DNA of 64,000 bases from contig NZ_VRKQ01000008.1 in NCBI RefSeq assembly GCF_008056315.1, forward strand, positions 124,001 to 188,000, read 5' to 3'. Origin of the DNA: Seonamhaeicola maritimus (GTDB taxonomy: Bacteria; Bacteroidota; Bacteroidia; Flavobacteriales; Flavobacteriaceae). The position numbers and the translations under genes are program-made. Positions 57,955-64,000 of this stretch are shown here, piece by piece. The notes beneath the pieces are model-generated. The model ran no database searches. It saw nothing but the letters and a program-made list of their open reading frames with translations, and was not told the DNA's origin. How positions within the stretch are numbered: position 1 is the first letter of the stretch; each line of letters begins with the position of its first letter.

Positions 57955-60555
57955 ATGAGTAAAAAATTCCTTTTAAGCACACTGTTAATACTTATAAGTA
58001 TCACTTTTTTTAACGCCCAAGTATGGGAAAATACTAATGCCAATATTGACGATAGAGTTGAAGACTTATTGTCTAAAATGACTTTGGATGAAAAAATAAG
58101 TTATTGTGGATCGCGTATACCTGAAATAGAGCGTTTAGGTGTTCCGTTTTTTGAATGGTACGGAGAAGCACTTCACGGACTAAAAGCATGGAATTGTACA
58201 CAATTTCCTCAAAATATAGCTATGGGGTCTACTTGGAATCCAGATTTAATGTTTGATGTAGCAACTGCAATATCCAATGAGGCTAGAGCTTTAAAAAACT
58301 TAGGTCAAAAAGAGGTAATGATGTTTGCACCAACTGTTAATATGGCAAGAGATCCGCGCTGGGGAAGGAACGAGGAATGTTATAGTGAAGATCCTTTTCT
58401 AATGTCTGAAATTGCACGGATGTATATTCGAGGTATGCAAGGTAACGATCCCAACTATGTAAAAACAGTGACTACTGTTAAACATTATGTTGCTAACAAT
58501 GTGGATACTCGTAGAGAATTCAGTCACTCATTAGTTAGAATGAAAGATTTATACGAGTATTATTTTCCAGCTTACAAAACCTGTATTGTAGATGAAGAGG
58601 CAACAGGTATTATGACGGGCTTAAATGGCTTAAACGGTATTCCATGTTCTGCACATGATTGGTTAGTAAATGGAGTATTGCGCAACGAATGGGGGTTTGA
58701 AGGTTATGTAATAGCAGATTGGGCAGCGATTCAAGGTGTAGAGAAACGGTTAAGATATGCGCAAACCCAGGAGGAAGCAGCAGCCATGGCTATAAAAGCG
58801 GGAGTAGATCAGGAGTGTTTTAGGCATAAAACTAAATCAGCTCCCTTTGTGAAAGCGCTTAAACCTGCCATTGAACAAGGGTTGTTGACAGAGGAAGAAT
58901 TAGATGTTTCAGTTAGAAGACTTTTAAGACTTCGATTTATGACCGGTGATTTTGATGACCCTTCTCTTAACCCTTATTCTAAAATACCAAAAAGTGTTTT
59001 GGAATGTGATACGCATAAGCAATTGGCATTAAAAGCTGCGGAACAGTCTATTGTCCTATTAAAGAATGATGATTTATTACCACTAAAGAAAGACATTAGT
59101 AAGTTAGCGGTTATTGGTCCTTTTGCAAATCGATGCTGGTTAGGGATTTATTCCGGTAATCCTAAAAGTAAAATATCGCCTCTTGAGGGTATTCAAAAAA
59201 GTGCAACTGGTGAAGTTAGTTTCGCTGAAGGTTGCTCGGTTACAGGAGATGCTGATGATCAACAAAAAATAGATGAAGCGGTAGCCTTAGCTAAAAATTC
59301 CGAATATGTTATTTTGGTAGTAGGTAATGACGAGTCTACGGCTACAGAAACAAGAGATAGAATGTCTTTAAAGCTACCAGGGAAACAACACCAGCTTATT
59401 AAAGCAGTTCAAGCTGTGAATAAAAATGTAATTCTGGTTTTAGTACCAAGTGGTTCTACTTCCATAGGTTGGGAACAGGAAAATATCCCAGGTATTATTT
59501 GTGCATGGCCTAACGGACAAGAACAAGGAACAGCATTGGCAAATGTTTTGTTTGGAGACATAAACCCTGGAGGTAAACTTAGTACGGCTTGGGTTAAATC
59601 TGAAAAAGATTTACCACATATGCACGACTATAACGTCTTAACTTGGAAAGATGATTACGGACCAGAAACAGGACGCACCTACATGTATTCTAAAGTGGAA
59701 CCATTATATCCATTTGGTTTCGGTTTAAGTTACACCAAGTTTGAGATTAATGATCTTAAAGTTAGTAAAAGTAATATAAAAGCTTTGGAAGATGTTGTTG
59801 TTACTGCCAAGGTTTCTAATGTGGGTGAAATGGACGGAGACGAAATTATACAGGTATATGTTCGTGATGTAGAATCGTCAGGAATAGTGGCGACTAAGGC
59901 ACTTAAAGGATTTAAGCGTTTACATATTCCAGCTGGAGAAACTAGAACCGTTTCTATCGAATTACCTTATGAAGCATTTTCGCATTATAATACCAATTCA
60001 AAACAATTTGAGGTGGAGGCAGGTGATTTTGAGATTATGCTCGGGCAGTCTAGCCAGAAAATAGTAGCAGTAAAAACGATTAAGGTTGATAAAGGATTGA
60101 TACCTCAAATTCGTGTTGGGCAAAAGAGTGGTTATTTTGATGCAGCCGATGAGAATCGAACAAAAAAATGGGATTACTTATATGAAGATGATGCATTTAA
60201 TAATAACAAAAACAATGAAAGTGATGATGCATTTGATTGGGTTGAGTATGAAATTGTATTTATTGACCCTGGAGTTTATGTGAGTTTCTGGGATGCAGAA
60301 TTGAGTTTTTCTGATGCAAGTAAAGAAGCCATTATTGTTACTTCCATGGAAGGTGTTGAAATTGATTCGTATACGATATTGAACAATCAGCGTAAGCTTC
60401 AAATAAGGATTCCTATTCCACCAGAATACGGGAAGCCGGTTCGCCTTAAAATTAAAACCGTCAATGGTGAAGTGAAACATAAATCCATTAAAATTATGCC
60501 TCCAGGAAATAAAAAACCTTTTGTAATTTCAGAGATCGTAGAGAAGTCAAATTAG
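57955..60555 (+). CDS. GH3 family beta-glycosidase with C-terminal extension
   Basis: 866 residues from ATG 57955 (MSKKFLLS); another ATG lies 12 bases upstream. A signal peptide covers about 1-21 (TFFNAQ). GH3 N-domain: LLSKMTLDEKISYC, FFEWYGEALHGLK, PTVNMARDPRWGRNEECYSEDP, VKHYVANN and the nucleophile Asp255 in GYVIADW. The C-domain with GNDESTATETRDRMSLKLPGKQ and a fibronectin-III-like domain follow (to about residue 710). The last ~150 residues form an additional beta-rich domain (WVEYEIVFIDPGVYVSFWDAELSF) not found in minimal GH3 enzymes; it may bind carbohydrate. Activity is probably beta-xylosidase or beta-glucosidase type. Confidence 0.88.
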   Translation: MSKKFLLSTLLILISITFFNAQVWENTNANIDDRVEDLLSKMTLDEKISYCGSRIPEIERLGVPFFEWYGEALHGLKAWNCTQFPQNIAMGSTWNPDLMFDVATAISNEARALKNLGQKEVMMFAPTVNMARDPRWGRNEECYSEDPFLMSEIARMYIRGMQGNDPNYVKTVTTVKHYVANNVDTRREFSHSLVRMKDLYEYYFPAYKTCIVDEEATGIMTGLNGLNGIPCSAHDWLVNGVLRNEWGFEGYVIADWAAIQGVEKRLRYAQTQEEAAAMAIKAGVDQECFRHKTKSAPFVKALKPAIEQGLLTEEELDVSVRRLLRLRFMTGDFDDPSLNPYSKIPKSVLECDTHKQLALKAAEQSIVLLKNDDLLPLKKDISKLAVIGPFANRCWLGIYSGNPKSKISPLEGIQKSATGEVSFAEGCSVTGDADDQQKIDEAVALAKNSEYVILVVGNDESTATETRDRMSLKLPGKQHQLIKAVQAVNKNVILVLVPSGSTSIGWEQENIPGIICAWPNGQEQGTALANVLFGDINPGGKLSTAWVKSEKDLPHMHDYNVLTWKDDYGPETGRTYMYSKVEPLYPFGFGLSYTKFEINDLKVSKSNIKALEDVVVTAKVSNVGEMDGDEIIQVYVRDVESSGIVATKALKGFKRLHIPAGETRTVSIELPYEAFSHYNTNSKQFEVEAGDFEIMLGQSSQKIVAVKTIKVDKGLIPQIRVGQKSGYFDAADENRTKKWDYLYEDDAFNNNKNNESDDAFDWVEYEIVFIDPGVYVSFWDAELSFSDASKEAIIVTSMEGVEIDSYTILNNQRKLQIRIPIPPEYGKPVRLKIKTVNGEVKHKSIKIMPPGNKKPFVISEIVEKSN

Positions 60556-60596
60556 TCTTAATTTTCAAATATACAGATTAAGGTTTATTAGGATTG

Positions 60597-60640
60597 AGCC
60601 CAAAGGTATCTTTTATAAGATGCTTTTGGGTTTCATTTTT
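60597..60640 (+). terminator. terminator after the GH3 gene
   Basis: A long imperfect stem (GCCCAAAGGTATCTT with AAGATGCTTTTGGG) is followed by TTTCATTTTTT. Confidence 0.7.
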
Positions 60641-60678
60641 TAGCAATATGAAATGAGTAGAATTAATTTATAACCCTA

Positions 60679-60724
60679 TTTCTGAACGCTTATTTTTTTC
60701 TGAACGCATAGATTGTTAAATTTG
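60679..60724 (+). promoter_or_regulatory. TetR-pair promoter with two TTTCTGAACGC repeats
   Basis: Two identical 11-base repeats TTTCTGAACGC (60679-60689, 60697-60707; period 18) lie upstream of an exact -7 box TAAATTTG (60717-60724), 17 bases before the start at 60742. A related TTTCGGAACGG is upstream of the SRPBCC gene. Confidence 0.6.
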
Positions 60725-60741
60725 AGAATATCAATGAATTT

Positions 60742-61323
60742 ATGCGCTACAAAGAATATAACGTTAATAAGGTTTTAGAAAAGTGCCTTAGGCTTTTTTG
60801 GGAACATGGCTTTAGAGGCTGTTCTGTAAAGGATATTGTTGAGGCTACTGGTGTAAACAGGTTTTCTCTTTATCATGAATTTCAAGATAAAAATGGCATA
60901 CTTTATAATACGCTTAAACTTTATAGAGAGCGTTATGTTAGTGATAAATTCAAAATTCTTGAAGAAGAAGGACATCCAAAAGAAGTGTTGACCAAATTTT
61001 ATTTAAGTTTTCTTAATGAGGCTAATTTACAACATGGGTGCTTTTTTATTCATATCGGAACCGAATTAGCTGATACAGATGAAAATGTTAATGTATTAGT
61101 AAAATCTTATCTTGGTGAGATAGAGTCTCTTTTACAAAAACTTTTAGGCAAGTATCCAACTACTAAGAATCAAGCAAAGTTTTGCGCAAGACATTTGGTA
61201 GGGTTGTTTTGTACGACCATGAGTTTTTGTTTGATACATTCTGAAACGGAAAGAAATAATCATATTTCTAACGGAATTGAAGTTATATTAAGTAAAAATA
61301 AAAATTATGCCACAAGCACTTAA
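60742..61323 (+). CDS. TetR/AcrR family regulator (first of pair)
   Basis: 193 residues. N-terminal TetR helix-turn-helix: LEKCLRLFWEHGFRGCSVKDIVEATGVNRFSLYHEFQDKNGILYNTL (residues ~11-58). The C-terminal ligand-binding helices are of the YcdC/AcrR type with three cysteines. It ends 17 bases inside the next TetR gene, so the two are co-translated. The repeats in its promoter are candidate autoregulatory sites. Confidence 0.9.
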   Translation: MRYKEYNVNKVLEKCLRLFWEHGFRGCSVKDIVEATGVNRFSLYHEFQDKNGILYNTLKLYRERYVSDKFKILEEEGHPKEVLTKFYLSFLNEANLQHGCFFIHIGTELADTDENVNVLVKSYLGEIESLLQKLLGKYPTTKNQAKFCARHLVGLFCTTMSFCLIHSETERNNHISNGIEVILSKNKNYATST

Positions 61324-61882
61324 TCAAACATACGAAGAATTAGTATTTAAGGCCCAATCATTATTTTGGAAACAAGGATATAAAGGTGTGAATGCAAAAG
61401 AACTTGCCAATCACCTAGATGTAAGCATGTCTACCATTTATAATAAGTATACAAAAGACATGTTGTTCATAGACTCCATTGAATATTACATGAACACCTA
61501 TTCAGATCCTTTTTTAAGTCAGTTAAGAGCTTCTAAAGAAGGCTTAATATCTTTAAAAGACTTTTTCTATGCTTTAATTGAAGCTCTGTTAGATAAAACA
61601 TTTCCAAGAAGTTGTTTAATGGTGAATACGGTTGTTGAAATGCGTAATGAAAATCAAGATGTAATTAATTTATATCAACGGTATTTTGATGCCTTGGTAA
61701 ATAGTTACAAGGTAGTTTTAGAAAAAGCTATAGAATTGGGTCAAATAAAACATCCAGAGAAGAAAGATGATTATGCCCGCTTTCTATTAGGTGTTATATT
61801 TAGCTTGAGTATCTTATATAAAATCAATGATAAAGAAAGCTTACAAAACTTCATTGATGAGCGCCTCTCATTTATAGTTTAG
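61307..61882 (+). CDS. TetR/AcrR family regulator (second of pair)
   Basis: 191 residues. The TetR helix-turn-helix is LFWKQGYKGVNAKELANHLDVSMSTIYNKYTKDMLFIDSI. The C-terminal domain shares the layout of the first copy (CLMVNTVVEMRNENQDVINLYQRYF). The start at 61307 lies inside the preceding gene. The two resemble each other in length and motif placement, suggesting duplication or a heterodimer. The next gene, for an SRPBCC protein, has a similar upstream repeat and is a probable target. Confidence 0.88.
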   Translation: MPQALNQTYEELVFKAQSLFWKQGYKGVNAKELANHLDVSMSTIYNKYTKDMLFIDSIEYYMNTYSDPFLSQLRASKEGLISLKDFFYALIEALLDKTFPRSCLMVNTVVEMRNENQDVINLYQRYFDALVNSYKVVLEKAIELGQIKHPEKKDDYARFLLGVIFSLSILYKINDKESLQNFIDERLSFIV

Positions 61883-61886
61883 TTTA

Positions 61887-61933
61887 TTTCGGAACGGTTT
61901 TTTTTATTCCCTTCTATTGCTGAAATACATTTG
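61887..61933 (+). promoter_or_regulatory. SRPBCC promoter with TTTCGGAACGG motif
   Basis: TTTCGGAACGG (61887-61897) shares TTTCnGAACG with the TetR promoter and sits at almost the same distance (28-29 bases) from an exact -7 box, TACATTTG (61926-61933), 35 bases before the start codon. Confidence 0.55.
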
Positions 61934-61967
61934 TAATAGAATGTTTAACCAATAAAATATAGAAACC

Positions 61968-62384
61968 ATGACAGAAGTAGTAGTAAGTAAACAAATTAAG
62001 GTAGAAGCCGTTAATGCTTGGAATAAATTAGCATCTTTTAGAGGAATAGAAGAAATCTCCCCAATTGAAAAATCAATTACCGAAGGTGAAGGAGCTGGTG
62101 CAACACGTACTTGTTATTTGCCAGATGGTGCTGCAATTCATGAAGTATTAAATAAAGTGGATAACAATACCATGGAAATGGAATATAAAATTACGGAAGG
62201 TCCATTTCCTGTTGAAGGCTATGTGAGTACAATTAAAGTTGAAGGGGTTGATAAAAGTAGTTGTAAAGTGACATGGGGATGCGAATTTGAAACACTTTCT
62301 GAAAACGAACAAGCCATGAGTGAATTGTTTGGAGGTTTTTACAATGTTATTATTGATAATTTAGAAAGCGCACTTCAAAACTAG
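61968..62384 (+). CDS. SRPBCC (START-like) family protein
   Basis: 138 residues, cytoplasmic. A polyketide-cyclase/START-like helix-grip fold: MTEVVVSKQIKVEAVNAWNKLASFRGIEEISP, GAGATRTCYLPDGAAIHEVL, then a long C-terminal helix (MSELFGGFYNVIIDNLESAL). These domains bind hydrophobic ligands. The TetR-type motif upstream suggests induction by a lipophilic signal sensed by the adjacent regulators; inference only. Confidence 0.8.
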   Translation: MTEVVVSKQIKVEAVNAWNKLASFRGIEEISPIEKSITEGEGAGATRTCYLPDGAAIHEVLNKVDNNTMEMEYKITEGPFPVEGYVSTIKVEGVDKSSCKVTWGCEFETLSENEQAMSELFGGFYNVIIDNLESALQN

Positions 62385-62399
62385 AATTACATATTTAAG

Positions 62400-62450
62400 A
62401 GGATTAAATAAAAGAGCTGCTATTTGTGGCTCTTTTATTTTATTAATCCT
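62400..62450. terminator. bidirectional terminator between SRPBCC and LysR genes
   Basis: AAAAGAGC (62410-62417) pairs with GCTCTTTT (62429-62436), extended by AGGATTAA and TTAATCCT at the ends. It overlaps the last codons of the LysR gene. Confidence 0.75.
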
Positions 62451-63316
62451 AAAAAATCCTTTAATATAGGGTTTCTATTGTTTTTATTCCAAACTACAGA
62501 GAGCGTTGTTTTCTGTTTTATTTTTTTTAACTCAATAAACTTTATGTTATTATTGTTGGTAATAGCCAATGATTTTGGAACTATTGAAATACCAAAACCG
62601 TTTTCAACCAGCTTATAAATGGAGCCTGCGTGAATGGTGTTATGAGATACTATTGGAGCGAAACCACTATCATCAAAAATTTGCATCACTTTTTCATAAT
62701 ATGAAGCACTATATTTTGGGTCGAATAAGATGAATGATTCATCCTTTAATTTTGATAAATCTTTAATGTTTTCAAAATCCATTTTATGTGTATTGGGCAA
62801 TACCAGACAAAACGATTCTTTTAAAATTGGTTTAATTTCTAATCCTATAGGTACACGTTCTAGTCGTACAAAGCCTAAATCAAAATCAAAGGACAATAAT
62901 TCTTGAATTTGAGTTTCGTTATCTAATTCTTTTAAACTGAAAACGACATTGGGGTGTTCTTCTTCAAAATCTAATAATAAATTAGGAATGATTTGTTGCA
63001 TCGCAGACCCCACATAACCCAATTTCAGGTCGCCTTTTTTGCCGTCATTTAACAACTTAGCATGTTCTAAAGTCTGGTCTAGGCTTTTAAGGGTAAGTTT
63101 CAATTCTTTTTTTAGGTAAGCTCCAGCTTTGGTTAGAACAACTTTACGGTTGTGTCTTTCAAACAGGGTAACCCCCAAATCATCTTCCATTTGTTTGATT
63201 TGTCGACTCAATCCAGGTTGTGAAATATATAGTCTTTCGGCTGCACGCCTAAAGTGTAATTCCTCGGCAACCGCTAAAAAATATTTAAGATGTCTTAATT
63301 CTAATTGATTACTCAT
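62435..63316 (-). CDS. LysR-family transcriptional regulator
   Basis: 293 residues from ATG 63316; a TTG 9 bases upstream is in frame. The N-terminal winged helix-turn-helix is LRHLKYFLAVAEELHFRRAAERLYISQPGLSRQIKQMEDDLGVTLFERHNRKVVLT. A two-lobed inducer-binding domain follows (GDLKLGYVGSAMQQIIP onward). It is divergent from hutH with 81 bases between starts, so it may control hutH. LysR genes usually regulate the divergent neighbour. Effector unknown. Confidence 0.92.
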   Translation of the reverse strand: MSNQLELRHLKYFLAVAEELHFRRAAERLYISQPGLSRQIKQMEDDLGVTLFERHNRKVVLTKAGAYLKKELKLTLKSLDQTLEHAKLLNDGKKGDLKLGYVGSAMQQIIPNLLLDFEEEHPNVVFSLKELDNETQIQELLSFDFDLGFVRLERVPIGLEIKPILKESFCLVLPNTHKMDFENIKDLSKLKDESFILFDPKYSASYYEKVMQIFDDSGFAPIVSHNTIHAGSIYKLVENGFGISIVPKSLAITNNNNIKFIELKKIKQKTTLSVVWNKNNRNPILKDFLGLIK

Positions 63317-63332
63317 AGTTATCAATAAGTGA

Positions 63333-63340
63333 CAAAGATA
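63333..63340 (-). promoter_or_regulatory. -7 promoter box of the LysR gene
   Basis: TATCTTTG on the minus strand matches TAnnTTTG exactly, 17 bases before the LysR start. Confidence 0.5.
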
Positions 63341-63366
63341 GTCTTTTTAAGCATTAAATTTAAGAA

Positions 63367-63374
63367 TAACTTTG
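63367..63374 (+). promoter_or_regulatory. -7 promoter box of hutH
   Basis: TAACTTTG matches TAnnTTTG exactly, 23 bases before the hutH start. Confidence 0.5.
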
Positions 63375-63397
63375 AGGGAAGAAAATGAACATAGATT

Positions 63398-64000
63398 ATG
63401 AGTTTTAAATACGGAATTGATACACTTACGGTAGATAAAGTCTTGGATATAGCGAATGGTAAACTTGTGGCTGAAATTACTTCGGAAGCCAAGGAAAAAG
63501 TGTTGGCCTGTAGGCAGAAGGTGGAAGATATGGCGAACGGTGATAAGCCTGTTTATGGTATTAATACAGGTTTTGGTCCTCTTTGTGAAGTGCAGATTAC
63601 TCCAGAAGAAACCAAGACATTACAGAGGAATTTGTTGCTGACACATGCTGTTGGGGTTGGAAATCCAATTGATAAAAAGTTGTCTAAAATTATGATGATA
63701 TGCAAGGTGCACGCATTATGTCAAGGATTTTCTGGCGTTCGATTAGAACTGATTAAGCGTATTATTTATTTTATTGAAAATGATTTAGTGCCTGTAGTGC
63801 CAGAACAAGGTTCAGTTGGGGCGTCTGGAGATTTAGCGCCTTTATCCCATTTGTTTTTACCATTAATTGGTGCCGGTGAATTTTGGGTTGATGATGATAT
63901 AAAACCAGCTGCAATAGTTTTGGAACAGCATGGGGTTAAACCCATTGAACTTCATGCTAAAGAAGGACTTGGCTTAATTAATGGAACCCAATTCATTTTG
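63398..64000 (+). CDS. hutH: histidine ammonia-lyase, 3' partial
   Basis: The first 201 codons from ATG 63398 are in the window, open to its end; the full protein is normally about 500 residues. The sequence MSFKYGIDTLTVDKV is followed by the family motifs YGINTGFGPLCEV, NLLLTHAVGVGNP and the Ala-Ser-Gly triad of the methylidene-imidazolone cofactor in GSVGASGDLAPLSH. HutH deaminates L-histidine to urocanate, the first step of histidine use. The rest of the pathway would lie beyond the window. A phenylalanine/tyrosine ammonia-lyase relative cannot be excluded from the N-terminal part. Confidence 0.9.
   Translation, partial: MSFKYGIDTLTVDKVLDIANGKLVAEITSEAKEKVLACRQKVEDMANGDKPVYGINTGFGPLCEVQITPEETKTLQRNLLLTHAVGVGNPIDKKLSKIMMICKVHALCQGFSGVRLELIKRIIYFIENDLVPVVPEQGSVGASGDLAPLSHLFLPLIGAGEFWVDDDIKPAAIVLEQHGVKPIELHAKEGLGLINGTQFIL

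Overview
The window is AT-rich, densely coded chromosome from a marine-type Flavobacteriaceae (Bacteroidota). The assignment rests on several signs. A secreted protein ends in a type IX secretion sorting domain. Many promoters carry the Bacteroidota -7 box TAnnTTTG, and Shine-Dalgarno sequences are weak or absent. Family content is typical of the group: DUF5686, DUF5107, membrane-anchored AraC regulators, 2TM domains, FucP-type sugar permeases and a sulfatase/GH88/GH29 set. I saw no rRNA, tRNA, CRISPR array, insertion sequence or prophage.

Layout. (1) 1-11.2 kb: an exported redox and transport cluster of unknown substrate. It holds a DUF1592-type cytochrome-like protein (5' end cut by the window), a Tat-exported DUF1552 protein, a FucP-family permease, a di-haem MauG/CcpA-like protein, a PQQ-type beta-propeller lipoprotein, a sodium:solute symporter and a membrane-anchored AraC regulator. 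(2) 11.4-14.8 kb: a T9SS-secreted parallel beta-helix protein and a fibronectin-like lipoprotein. (3) 14.8-33.5 kb: a carbohydrate-utilisation region. A leftward operon encodes an alpha/beta hydrolase, a LacI regulator, a GH88 unsaturated glucuronyl hydrolase, a DUF4955 beta-helix protein and a sulfatase. It diverges from kduI-DUF4861 across one symmetric operator. A second LacI gene, apparently lacking a normal start codon, faces an operon for a zinc alcohol dehydrogenase, altronate dehydratase, tagaturonate reductase, GH29 fucosidase, lactonase and L-fucose-type dehydrogenase. A fucose permease and mutarotase follow. (4) 33.6-38.3 kb: a large DUF5107-TPR protein divergent from a DNA-binding-like/transmembrane protein.

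(5) 38.4-57.8 kb is mostly housekeeping: a small Ala/Glu lipoprotein, waaA, a DegT aminotransferase and galE, lspA-fabD, an FAD oxidoreductase, a kelch lipoprotein, a membrane-anchored dihydrofolate reductase fusion, a CBM48-like protein, a TonB-like protein, thyA, nupC, a bifunctional nuclease, etfA/etfB, pdhB and a DUF5686 protein. (6) 57.9-64 kb: a GH3 glycosidase, two overlapping TetR genes, an SRPBCC protein, a LysR regulator and the start of hutH (3' end cut by the window).

How region 3 may work together (inference). Sulfatase, GH88 and GH29 would trim a sulfated oligosaccharide containing unsaturated uronate and alpha-L-fucose or alpha-L-galactose. KduI handles the released 4-deoxy-5-keto-uronate. 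The permease, mutarotase, dehydrogenase and lactonase would take L-fucose or L-galactose to the aldonate. The ADH/tagaturonate reductase/altronate dehydratase trio fits an L-galactonate to tagaturonate to altronate to KDG route better than classical L-fuconate dehydration. No SusC/SusD pair, polysaccharide lyase, KDG kinase or KDPG aldolase is present, so the locus depends on genes elsewhere.
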